From positions 1 through 34,639 of the forward strand of contig PBBE01000053.1 of assembly GCA_002716485.1 (NCBI GenBank): a stretch of DNA of 34,639 bases. Direction: 5' to 3'. The stretch comes from Actinomycetota bacterium (GTDB lineage Bacteria > Margulisbacteria > Marinamargulisbacteria > GCA-2716485). Positions 24,554 through 32,480 of this stretch are shown piece after piece. Positions within the stretch are counted from its first letter, which is position 1. Each line of letters begins with the position of its first letter. The notes beneath the pieces were generated by a model, which had not been told where the DNA came from, searched no databases, and was given only the letters and a program-made list of their open reading frames with translations. Position numbers and translations under genes: made by a program.

Positions 24554-26326
24554 ATGGTCGGTCATGATTTCTTGGCCTTGACCAGCATCCCTGTCATTGG
24601 CATTGCCTCGCAATGGCTATCTTGGCGGGTTCGTATCCCGGCCATTATCACCCTCTTAATTAGTGGTATTTTAATTGGCCCTGTACTTGGGTTTTTAGAC
24701 CCTGACCACCTACTTGGAAATCTAATTTCACCTATAGTGTCATTAATGGTTGCTGTTATTTTATTTGAGGGGGGTCTTAGCCTTAAGCTATCTGACATAC
24801 ATGGCCATGCTAAAATTTTACGTAATTTAATTTCCATAGGGGTCATGGTTAGCTGGGTCTTAACAAGCTTATTAGGGATCTATGTGTTAGAACTAGACAT
24901 CCAATTATCGATTCTTTTAGGCGCCGTTCTGGTGGTAACCGGCCCTACTGTTATTATCCCCCTACTTCGTCATATTCGTTTACAGCGGACCATCAGTTCT
25001 ATTCTTCGTTGGGAAGGAATTGTCATCGACCCTGTGGGTGCCACGCTATCCGTACTGGTCTTTGAAATTATCTTAGCTCGAGGGTCTCAAGATGCCTTAG
25101 GTCTGGCCTTAGTGGTTATTGTCACCACCTTATTTGCAGGCCTAATCTTAGGATTTCTAGGTAGCTTTGTCTTGATTAGTATTATTAAACGACACTGGGT
25201 CCCTGAGTTTTTACAAGAGTCCGTCTCTTTGATGCTGGTTTTTATTGTCTATACCCTGTCTCATATGATTCAACCAGAGTCCGGTCTTCTGGCCGTGACC
25301 ATTATGGGCATCGTCTTGGCAAATCAAAAAATTGTGACCATCAAGCATATTGTCATATTTAAGGAAAACTTGACCGTGCTATTATTATCGGCTTTATTTG
25401 TCATTCTGGCAGCAAGGATCGAAATGCAAGAGCTTCTGGCCATTTTAGATATTAAAAGCTTTTTCTTTATGGCCGGGATGATCTTGGTGGTTCGACCTTT
25501 GAGTGTCTGGCTTTCCACCATGAGGTCCCACCTGTCTTATCGAGACCGATTCTTTTTATGCCTCATGGCCCCCAGAGGAATTATTGCAGCCGCTATTGCC
25601 TCCATTTTTGCCCTTCGTTTGACCGAAGTGGGTTTTGAAGAGGCCTCTCGATTGGTGCCAATTACCTTTTTAGTCATTATTGCCACGGTGTCCTTTTACG
25701 GACTTTTGGGTCGGACCTTTGCCTCTTTACTAAAGCTTCAACCCCAACAAAAAGGCATTTTGATTGCGGGTGGTCATTCCTGGGCTCGGCAATTTGCCAA
25801 AATACTAACGTCTTATGGCATTTATGTCATTGTGGTGGATACCAATAAAGAAAATACATTAATCGCCAATCAAGATGGGATTAAATCGATTCATGGGAGC
25901 ATTTTATCCAAAAAAGTCAGTGAGGAAGTGACCTTAGGCAATGTGGGATATTTGCTAGCCATGACGGCCAGTGATGAGACCAATATCTTATCATTTATTG
26001 AATATGCCAATATCTTTGGATACTCTTATGTCTATCGCCTTTTTTCTAAAGATAAAACCAAGGACTTGTCCCGATACCAACATGGCCGGATCTTATTTGG
26101 GAAAGGGATCACACACACCTATATTTCCACACTCATGATGGCCGGCTCTAAAATGAAAGCGGTTTTACTTACTGAAGAGTTTGACTATCAAAAATACAAG
26201 AAAAAATACCATAAGTTTATTCCCTTATGCGTTATTTCTGAGAAAAATAAAATTCAGTTCTTCTCCTACCCCACCAAAATTGAGCCTGGGGTGAATGATG
26301 TACTTGTTAGTATTATTAGCCCCTAA
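24554..26326 (+). CDS. CPA-type Na+(K+)/H+ antiporter with C-terminal TrkA-N-like domain
   Basis: 590-aa inner-membrane antiporter for pH or cation homeostasis. It starts at an ATG with GGAAGGA 8 nt upstream. Residues 1-395 hold about 12 hydrophobic helices with the transport-core motifs ISGILIGPVLGFLDP, ILFEGGLSLKL, LVVTGPTVIIPLLRHIR and WEGIVIDPVGATLSVLVFE, in which Asp of IDPVGA is the expected ion-binding residue. This TGPTV/IDPVGA variant is the one I associate with antiporters carrying regulatory nucleotide-binding domains. From about 400 a Rossmann-like RCK/TrkA-N domain follows (GILIAGGHSWARQFAKIL, VIVVDTNKEN, LAMTASDETN). Its glycine loop is degenerate (GGHSWA), so nucleotide binding is uncertain. 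Na+ versus K+ specificity cannot be decided. Confidence 0.9.
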   Translation: MVGHDFLALTSIPVIGIASQWLSWRVRIPAIITLLISGILIGPVLGFLDPDHLLGNLISPIVSLMVAVILFEGGLSLKLSDIHGHAKILRNLISIGVMVSWVLTSLLGIYVLELDIQLSILLGAVLVVTGPTVIIPLLRHIRLQRTISSILRWEGIVIDPVGATLSVLVFEIILARGSQDALGLALVVIVTTLFAGLILGFLGSFVLISIIKRHWVPEFLQESVSLMLVFIVYTLSHMIQPESGLLAVTIMGIVLANQKIVTIKHIVIFKENLTVLLLSALFVILAARIEMQELLAILDIKSFFFMAGMILVVRPLSVWLSTMRSHLSYRDRFFLCLMAPRGIIAAAIASIFALRLTEVGFEEASRLVPITFLVIIATVSFYGLLGRTFASLLKLQPQQKGILIAGGHSWARQFAKILTSYGIYVIVVDTNKENTLIANQDGIKSIHGSILSKKVSEEVTLGNVGYLLAMTASDETNILSFIEYANIFGYSYVYRLFSKDKTKDLSRYQHGRILFGKGITHTYISTLMMAGSKMKAVLLTEEFDYQKYKKKYHKFIPLCVISEKNKIQFFSYPTKIEPGVNDVLVSIISP

Positions 26327-26347
26327 ACGACTGTAAGCCCTGCCCCT

Positions 26348-26815
26348 TTACGATGATGCTACCCTTGTTTGGCGTCTTAAACCGAAGCCTAACAAAGGCC
26401 TCTCCTCTCTACCGCTTGTAGATTGGCCTCTTGTTTCATTGGATTCACTCACACCCATTCTAGACTGTGCACCACGGGCATGCTTACCCCACCCTAACAC
26501 ATCAACAATACTAGCATTTGGATTTCCTCTGAGATATTTTTGTATGGCGCTTAAATTCTTGAGTCGACGTCTTAGCCTTTGGGTCTCAGCTGTCTCTACT
26601 CCCCGCTGTTGTCCCAATCGTGCCTTTAACCGCTGGTTTGTAATGTTATAAATTTCGTTTATCTGTTCATGATCATACGTCCGCTCTAAATGACGCGGCC
26701 GCTCACTTTGTTGTGATGTTAATACCGCCTCAACACAGTGATTATAATACTCGTGATTTTTAGCGTGTTTGAATGCAGTGGTAATCGATACTATCTTAGA
26801 ATCCAGGGTTGGCAC
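26348..26815 (-). CDS. Hypothetical protein with basic, disordered C-terminus
   Basis: 155-aa protein of no family that I recognise. It starts with GTG at 26815, with AGGA about 10 nt upstream. The first 105 residues are predicted helical and charged (RTYDHEQINEIYNITNQRLKA; ETQRLRRRLKNLSAIQKYL). The last 45 are rich in Arg, Gly and Ser (GRE, RGQ, LRRQTR) and look disordered. There is no signal peptide or membrane helix. It could be a nucleic-acid-binding or secreted effector-type protein, but nothing in the sequence decides this. It is convergent with the antiporter gene (22-nt gap). Confidence 0.5.
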   Translation of the reverse strand: MPTLDSKIVSITTAFKHAKNHEYYNHCVEAVLTSQQSERPRHLERTYDHEQINEIYNITNQRLKARLGQQRGVETAETQRLRRRLKNLSAIQKYLRGNPNASIVDVLGWGKHARGAQSRMGVSESNETRGQSTSGREERPLLGFGLRRQTRVASS

Positions 26816-27215
26816 GGTGGTAATGTCCTATTGTATTATTTTACTGAGACTCATTCTCATTTTGCATAATATTTTATTCACAATAAAAGATCAAGACCTA
26901 CTTTAAAATGCCCCATACGAATATGGGCCAGCTTCCTTATTATTCTGTCTACTTTTATTTACTTCCTGTCTTTTTTTAGGGCGCCTATTGCCGATCCTTT
27001 CTTATCTGCACAACGGGTCACCATTGAATGTGAAATTTCACCATGTTTAAAGCACTTATTTCCTGGGTATGTCTTAGATATAGCAAATAGGACACGGATC
27101 AACCATTGCTTGCCTAAGGACCCCCCTCCTTTAAAAAAGACTTTTTTTTTTTATGTCGGGGATATCCATCTGATCCCCCCTCTTTGCTGTGATCATATTA
27201 ACAAAAGAGGGAATT
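26816..27215. other. 400-base gap with an ATG-less open frame and homopolymer runs
   Basis: The gap before the PorV-like operon. It contains runs T7 (26971-26977), C6, A6 and T11 (27142-27152), and an open frame in plus frame 2 described separately. No terminator or promoter could be placed with confidence. Confidence 0.5.
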
Positions 27216-27268
27216 ATGTCAGGATTAAAGGGGGTGCTTATCGGTTGCTTAAGTGTATTGCTCATTAG
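26870..27268 (+). pseudogene. Possible degraded or phase-variable small exported protein gene
   Basis: One plus frame stays open for 132 codons without an ATG, GTG or TTG near its start. It encodes a hydrophobic helix (IWASFLIILSTFIYFLSFF) followed by a soluble Cys-containing stretch (QRVTIECEISPCLKHLFPGY, then RINHCLPKDPPP) and ends inside the next gene. An ATG frame (26908, MPHTNMGQ) runs into a stop at the T7 tract, exactly where a one-base slip would join it to the helix frame. The T11 tract lies later in it. It may be a decayed gene, a switchable one, or chance. Confidence 0.25.
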
Positions 27269-28109
27269 CCCCAGTTATGCCAGCCAATTTTTCCAAGATA
27301 CCATCCTACTAGATGGCTTTAGTAAAGGGTACGCCATTACGGCCGATACCCAAGGTAGTGACGCTTTATTTAAAAACCCTGCCGCCGTTACCAATACCTT
27401 CACTAATGAATTGAACACGAGCGCGTCCTCTTACTATGATGACTTGTTTAAAACGGCTTACTTTCGACTAAAGCGTCCGCTTTCTTCGTCATGGATCGCC
27501 GCCATTCAAGTCCCTGTTCAGCGTCACCAAAACATGGCCATTACAGGCCTTAATACGACTTCAGGAGAATTCTATCAAGTCAGTACCTACGCTGACTCCC
27601 TATTTGCTACCATTGCCACTATTGGCCATCAAAAAAATGATACCGGTATGGCCTTTGGGACCAGTATCGGAGTATACCAACATCAAATCCATACCCGAAA
27701 AGAAACACGACTAGGCATTGATATTGGTCTTTTAAGCCCCTTTAAATATGGTCAATGGGGCCTATCACTTCAAAGTATTCAGACCTTGTCTCCTTTTTCT
27801 ATTTTAAGTAGCCTTCAAAGTCAGTACCAAGCAAATATGGGGTTCCATATTCTTGGCACGTCATGGCGTCCAGACCTTCTCACTGATATTAGCTTTTCGC
27901 CAAACCAACCTGCCCAAATAAACCTTGGTCTTCGCTACTCTTTAACTAATATCTTATCTATTACAGGGGGCGTATTCGACCTTAAAACCCAACGAAGAAT
28001 GAGCCTGGGAGTCAACCTCAACCTACCCAACTATGCTATCCAATATGGCTATGGTCATGCGGGGATCTTAGGAAATATCCATAAAATAGGAGTTACCCTT
28101 TATGACTAA
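27216..28109 (+). CDS. PorV/FadL-superfamily-like outer-membrane beta-barrel protein (first copy)
   Basis: 297-aa exported protein. The ATG at 27216 has GAGGGA 3-8 nt upstream and begins a signal peptide (MSGLKGVLIGCLSVLLISPSYA); a GTG at 27189 in frame is less likely. The mature start is typical of the PorV/PorQ/UPF0164 group: a GFSKGYAITADTQGSDALFKNPAAV segment in which NPA is the hallmark, followed by alternating strands, SGEFYQVSTYADSLFATIATIG, and an aromatic-ended C-terminus (KIGVTLYD). PorV is known as the outer-membrane shuttle of type IX secretion; other family members have unknown roles. It overlaps by 8 nt the gene for a subtilase with a T9SS-like C-terminal domain, a likely cargo. 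Confidence 0.7.
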   Translation: MSGLKGVLIGCLSVLLISPSYASQFFQDTILLDGFSKGYAITADTQGSDALFKNPAAVTNTFTNELNTSASSYYDDLFKTAYFRLKRPLSSSWIAAIQVPVQRHQNMAITGLNTTSGEFYQVSTYADSLFATIATIGHQKNDTGMAFGTSIGVYQHQIHTRKETRLGIDIGLLSPFKYGQWGLSLQSIQTLSPFSILSSLQSQYQANMGFHILGTSWRPDLLTDISFSPNQPAQINLGLRYSLTNILSITGGVFDLKTQRRMSLGVNLNLPNYAIQYGYGHAGILGNIHKIGVTLYD

Positions 28110-29739
28110 ACTATCTCGTGGATTCAGTCTATTCCTGGTCCTTCTTCCTGTACTGCTATTTGCACAGCCTTCCCAGCCTCATTTAGTGATTATTAAATAC
28201 CATAATAGCAACCCCTTATCCCAACAGCTTTCCGGAGGCAATGACCTGAGCACTCAAACTCAAATCAATACTCACCCTGTGGTTCACTCCTCTAAATCAA
28301 TGACGATGCCTCAATCATCTATTTATATGCCGAGCCAGGGCCTTTCCCCCGTCCAGTTTGCCCAATACCAAATGGCCACGATTAAAGAAAGTATCTCTCT
28401 TGATCAGGCCGTTTCTGAGCTCTCTCAACTCTCTGGCGTCGAGTATGTGGAGCCGGTGTACCCGGTCCATCTACATGAACAAATTAATGACCCCTACTTT
28501 GATCAACAACCTTACCTTCATCAAAGTAATCTGCACCAGCTATGGCGATTAAATGGACTGGCCAATGTTGTTGTGGCTGTAATCGATACTGGAATTGACA
28601 CCACACATCTTGATCTCAAAGATCAAATCTATGAAAATCCATTTGAACAACTCAACGGAATTGATGATGACGGAAATGGCCTCATCGATGATATCACTGG
28701 ATATAACTTTTTTAATTATTCCCTGAGTGGCGGTGCGCCTAACCCCAATGATGAGCACGGCCATGGGACTCACCTTGCTGGTATTATTGCTGCCAAACGA
28801 AATAATACTATTGGTATTTCAGGACTCTCTAGTCAAAGTTTACTATTAAACCTTCGATTCCTAGATAAGAATGGGATGGGCACCCAGGTAGATGCGGCCA
28901 TGGCCATTCGGTATGCGGCGGATATGGGCGCTAAGATCATTAATTGTTCCTGGGGCTACTTTCGACTCAATACCATTCTAAAAGAGGCCGTGGAATATGC
29001 CTTATCTAAGGGCTGTATTATTTTTGCAGCCACGGGTAATAGTCAAACGGATGTGCCAGAATACCCTGCAAGTATTTCCGGTGTAATTGCCGTGGGCTCG
29101 GTAAATCTTAATCATGAACGATCTAGCTTTTCTAGCTATGGTAGCTATGTGGACTTTGTGAGTTATGGCGAGCAAATTTATTCCACCTTGCCCAATCAAT
29201 CCTATGGCTATAAAACGGGGACCTCCCAAAGCACCGCGATTATGTCAGCAATGGCGGCAGAAGTCTTATCCTATCAACCTAACCTGACCCGACACGACCT
29301 AGAATCCCTATTTGAACAAACCGCCTCTAATAATCATCAGTCCTCTTACTTTGTAGGACATGGCATTGTGGATCCTAATCGTCTCTTACTTGGCTTGAAT
29401 GTTGACTCTGATCTGGACAACCCTTTTACTGTGATCTTTGAATCTTCTAGCCAAGACCTCAACCTGGGTGAATGTCTCAATTATCCGAACCCTGTCATGG
29501 GAAACCATACCACATTTGGTTTTTCTTCTGATAAAAATGATGTACCTGTTAAAATCCATATCTTTTCATTGGTCGGCCAAAAAATAAAAACCATCGAAAA
29601 ATCGAGTACAAACGCGTATAATACCATTAGATGGAATATTGATGAACATATTCCCAATGGCACTTATATTTATGTTGTTGAAGCGACGTACAATGGCCAC
29701 CCTTATTACCAAAAGAAACAACTGAGCATTATCAGATAA
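28102..29739 (+). CDS. Secreted subtilisin-family (S8) protease with FlgD/T9SS-CTD-like C-terminal domain
   Basis: 545-aa exported serine protease. Signal peptide at residues 1-21 (ending LLFAQ), then an I9-type propeptide region (about 25-130). The S8 domain has Asp162 in VAVIDTGID, His221 in EHGHGTHLAG, oxyanion Asn313 in AATGNS and Ser375 in GTSQSTAIMSA, a complete triad although QST replaces the common MA(A/T)P. An Asp-rich calcium-type loop (GIDDDGNGLIDD) sits at 187-198. Residues about 464-545 form an Ig-like domain with LNYPNPVMGNHTTFGF, VKIHIFSLVGQKIKTIE, and IPNGTYIYVVEA, the pattern shared by FlgD-Ig and the type IX secretion sorting domain (TIGR04183-like). It follows a PorV-like barrel gene with an 8-nt overlap. 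Confidence 0.9.
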   Translation: MTKLSRGFSLFLVLLPVLLFAQPSQPHLVIIKYHNSNPLSQQLSGGNDLSTQTQINTHPVVHSSKSMTMPQSSIYMPSQGLSPVQFAQYQMATIKESISLDQAVSELSQLSGVEYVEPVYPVHLHEQINDPYFDQQPYLHQSNLHQLWRLNGLANVVVAVIDTGIDTTHLDLKDQIYENPFEQLNGIDDDGNGLIDDITGYNFFNYSLSGGAPNPNDEHGHGTHLAGIIAAKRNNTIGISGLSSQSLLLNLRFLDKNGMGTQVDAAMAIRYAADMGAKIINCSWGYFRLNTILKEAVEYALSKGCIIFAATGNSQTDVPEYPASISGVIAVGSVNLNHERSSFSSYGSYVDFVSYGEQIYSTLPNQSYGYKTGTSQSTAIMSAMAAEVLSYQPNLTRHDLESLFEQTASNNHQSSYFVGHGIVDPNRLLLGLNVDSDLDNPFTVIFESSSQDLNLGECLNYPNPVMGNHTTFGFSSDKNDVPVKIHIFSLVGQKIKTIEKSSTNAYNTIRWNIDEHIPNGTYIYVVEATYNGHPYYQKKQLSIIR

Positions 29740-30678
29740 ATGAAAACCCCGTCCTTAAGCCCCACTCTCTCTCACCCAGCAGCCATTCTTTTGGCCCAAA
29801 AAATCCAATCCATTGTTCACCGCTACCAAGCAAACTTTGCCGACTTGTTTGTCCAACAAAAACCCAATGGCTCTTATGTGACTAGCCTTGATTATGCATT
29901 ACAGCTACTCATTACTCATTGGGCCCGCCCTTCATCACTAATCGCTGAAGAAGATATTTCATTACTACTAAAGCCAGATCATGCCGCCTTTAAATCAGCG
30001 GTTCATTATCTCATTCAATTATCGGGTACCCGTCACTCCTTAGATGAGTTGATCCAAGCGCAATGTAATCTCCCTAAGGTCCCCCAAGGTCACTATTGGG
30101 TCCTTGACCCTGTGGATGGAACCAAGGGACTGTTGAATCAAGAGGAATTCTCTACGGCTATTGCGAGCTTGACGGACACACGCTCACAAAGTGCCATTAT
30201 TGGCAGCTTTGGCTACCCTGATCCCGGCATGACCATGTTCATTAGCACCCAAGATCACCCTGAGATCAGTATCATCACGCCTCTTTCTAACACCCCTGAG
30301 ACTTTAGACCTTCCTCCTGATGGCCCCATGGTTATTTGTTTATCTCGGGGTCGATTTCAATCTAAAATTGCGCCTTATCTACAATCCAAACGACCTGATA
30401 TTCAATTTCTATGCCTTCATAGTCAATGTAAATATGTTGCCTTACTCTTAAACCATGCTTGTGCTTATATTCGCTGTCCCAACCCTGATGGCCGCCGTGA
30501 ATATATCTGGGACCACTTACCTGGTATTATTTTGGCCCAAAAGGCAGGCTTTATTGTGTCTGACTTTAAAGGCCATGCCATTGAAACACAAGGAGATACC
30601 CTTCTACATAACCGTGGTATCCTGGTCTGTCGACCCTACCATCACCCATTATTATTATCCCTTCTTAGTTCTTTTTGA
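29740..30678 (+). CDS. Inositol-monophosphatase-superfamily phosphatase, Hal2/PAP-phosphatase-like
   Basis: 312-aa cytosolic magnesium-dependent phosphatase. Visible motifs are KPNGSYVTSLDYALQ (41-55), IAEED (68-72), HYWVLDPVDGTKGLLNQEEF (118-137) with the metal ligands Asp123 and Asp126, and REYIWDHLPGIILAQKAGF near residue 257 with the third Asp. The VLDPVDGTKGF-type motif and the long middle section favour the Hal2/SAL1/MET22 branch (3'-phosphoadenosine 5'-phosphate phosphatase) over simple inositol phosphatases. Its ATG follows directly on the subtilase stop (TAAATG), so it is co-transcribed. Why a sulfur-metabolism type enzyme sits in a secretion operon is unclear. Confidence 0.85.
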   Translation: MKTPSLSPTLSHPAAILLAQKIQSIVHRYQANFADLFVQQKPNGSYVTSLDYALQLLITHWARPSSLIAEEDISLLLKPDHAAFKSAVHYLIQLSGTRHSLDELIQAQCNLPKVPQGHYWVLDPVDGTKGLLNQEEFSTAIASLTDTRSQSAIIGSFGYPDPGMTMFISTQDHPEISIITPLSNTPETLDLPPDGPMVICLSRGRFQSKIAPYLQSKRPDIQFLCLHSQCKYVALLLNHACAYIRCPNPDGRREYIWDHLPGIILAQKAGFIVSDFKGHAIETQGDTLLHNRGILVCRPYHHPLLLSLLSSF

Positions 30679-30746
30679 CCTCTAATTAATATTTGTTTTT
30701 TTATATATTAATTTAAATATATTATAATCAACACTCCCCACCCATC

Positions 30747-30775
30747 TTGACTTATTAATAATAATTTAATATTAT
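30747..30775 (+). promoter_or_regulatory. Putative sigma70-type promoter of the second PorV/CTD operon
   Basis: TTGACT (30747-30752), a 17-bp spacer and TATTAT (30770-30775) lie in the AT-rich 220-base gap after the phosphatase gene. The leader to the ATG at 30899 would be about 117 nt. Confidence 0.5.
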
Positions 30776-30898
30776 GTATGCCAATAGTAATACTTATATT
30801 AATTGACTATGTTTATAAAAAAGCATGTAAGTAGATCATCAAGGTAAGTTTCCAATACAAATAATCCCAAGCAAATATAAATCACAGAGAGTTTCAAG

Positions 30899-31522
30899 AT
30901 GTCTATTTCCCCTTTATCCCTATATCGCCCCCTTATCTCTGACTTATCAGCACGCTATTTTGGCTTTCTTTTTTTCTTTTTATTATTTTTATTTAGCTTT
31001 TTTTCGGTTACACACGCTATGAAACTGGAGTATTACAACCACTTTATAGAAGTAAGGGATCCATTTCCTACCCAATCGACCCAATCATTGGTCCCAATTA
31101 GTATTAAATTTACAAGCCCCCTAGAATCCACCGCACCGGGAAGTGAGACGCCCCCTATTAATTCTACCCCCCTCGTTGAATCTGAATTTAAACTTTTAAA
31201 AGACCCCCTTGTCAGCCCTAGCCCCATGTCCTTTTCTCAAGACACTCAGTTAGGATTTGGATTTCTGGGTGCAGGGACCATTGAATTTAAATTCTTTGAT
31301 ATGTTTGGCACCCAAATCGCCCAGCATATCATTGATGAAACGACCCTAAAGGTCAATCAATCCTATGAAACCTATGGGGACTTTACGGGTAAGTTTTATT
31401 CGTTCCCTATTAACCGAGACCTATTCAATGGCATCCAATTGCCATCCGGGCCCTACTTCTTCTTAATGATTCAAGGCGATCGGGTCCTACATAACGGCAC
31501 CTTTTTGGTGAGCGCCTCATGA
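30899..31522 (+). CDS. Exported protein with FlgD/T9SS-CTD-like C-terminal domain
   Basis: 207-aa protein of no assigned family. A long signal or signal-anchor (RYFGFLFFFLLFLFSFFSVTHA) ends near residue 40, with GAGAG 7 nt before the ATG. Residues about 41-115 are Pro/Ser/Thr-rich and probably extended. The C-terminal 90 residues contain TIEFKFFDMFGTQIAQHII and LPSGPYFFLMIQGDRVLHNG, the closing pattern of FlgD-Ig and type IX sorting domains (G.Y.. .. .G.. ...F.V). It overlaps the start of a second PorV-like gene by 4 nt. As a whole it looks like a small cargo or partner subunit of that barrel, an inference from position and fold. Confidence 0.6.
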   Translation: MSISPLSLYRPLISDLSARYFGFLFFFLLFLFSFFSVTHAMKLEYYNHFIEVRDPFPTQSTQSLVPISIKFTSPLESTAPGSETPPINSTPLVESEFKLLKDPLVSPSPMSFSQDTQLGFGFLGAGTIEFKFFDMFGTQIAQHIIDETTLKVNQSYETYGDFTGKFYSFPINRDLFNGIQLPSGPYFFLMIQGDRVLHNGTFLVSAS

Positions 31523-32460
31523 GATATGGGTGGATATGGTTGAGCCTGCTTTTGGCGCTTGGCTCTCTTCAGCTTCAAGCAAAAGACTATTTATTAATGG
31601 ATCGGATTGGCATATCGGCCGAGTCTATTGCCTTAGGGCGGGTTATGGGAAATTCTAATCAAGCGAATGCTATCTTTGGGAACCCAGCTGCCTTATTTCG
31701 TATTCCTCGATACTCTATTTCCGCCTTCAACTTGTCTCATATGAATCATCGGGTCCAATTTTTTAATTTGGCAGCAGCCTATCGATGGGGGGATGGTGTT
31801 TTTTCTATGGGTGTACTTAGAGGCAGTACCAACGGTATTCCAGTGGTTTCTGACTTTATTCAAACGGATTCGACCCATTACCGAAACGTGATGACAAAAC
31901 TAGCCTATCAGCGCTTGATTAATCCTCGGATTTCGGTGGGGCTTGCCGGCACTTATTATCTAACTTCTTCACATTTACAAACAGGTAAGGGAACGAATAT
32001 TGATCTGGGTCTCATTTATCGTCGTAAAGATAGCCATATTGGCCTCTTACTTAAAAACATCTTGCCAAGATCAGTTCAGTATTCTCATCAATCTGAGTCT
32101 GATTTTTCAGCTCAAGAAGCGATCCCAAGCGCCTTACAGGTCTCCTTAAAATCGGCACCAACTATGGGCTTACAGTTTCTTCCTCAACTAAATTTCTCTC
32201 GCCATTCTCTTGCCAATGGGGATAAGTCCTTTTTTATACTGCCTTCTATGGGTGTTTTATTCCACCCTATTCATTGGCCCTTAATTGACTTACGTGCCGG
32301 CCTTCATCGTGAGCTGAGTATAACACTCACCCAACGAACCCGCTATGCCTTTGGCATTGGCCTTGACTTATATAACTTATATTTCGCTTATACTTTTGAG
32401 CGAAATGAATTTGAGTTGGACCCTAATATGCATTATTTTTCTGTCAGCATTAACCAATAA
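31519..32460 (+). CDS. PorV/FadL-superfamily-like outer-membrane beta-barrel protein (second copy)
   Basis: 313-aa exported protein. Signal peptide MRYGWIWLSLLLALGSLQLQA (to about residue 21). The mature start has the same hallmark as the first copy, GRVMGNSNQANAIFGNPAAL with NPA, followed by repeated beta-strand patterns (SISAFNLSH, AYRWGDGVFSMGVLRG, VGLAGTYYLTSS, IDLGLIYRRK, AFGIGLDLYNLYFAY) and the terminal HYFSVSINQ. The two copies are similar in size and layout but not close in sequence, so not a recent duplication. It overlaps the CTD-like gene before it by 4 nt and lies 20 nt before the large repeat protein gene. The barrel may export or anchor one of these. Confidence 0.65.
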   Translation: MRYGWIWLSLLLALGSLQLQAKDYLLMDRIGISAESIALGRVMGNSNQANAIFGNPAALFRIPRYSISAFNLSHMNHRVQFFNLAAAYRWGDGVFSMGVLRGSTNGIPVVSDFIQTDSTHYRNVMTKLAYQRLINPRISVGLAGTYYLTSSHLQTGKGTNIDLGLIYRRKDSHIGLLLKNILPRSVQYSHQSESDFSAQEAIPSALQVSLKSAPTMGLQFLPQLNFSRHSLANGDKSFFILPSMGVLFHPIHWPLIDLRAGLHRELSITLTQRTRYAFGIGLDLYNLYFAYTFERNEFELDPNMHYFSVSINQ

Positions 32461-32480
32461 ATATCAAGGAGGAATTATCT

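Noticed and set aside
27158-27178. GGGGAT/ATCCCC hairpin as a terminator before the PorV-like gene
   Set aside because: Stem of only 6 bp with a 9-nt loop and no T-run after it on the plus strand.
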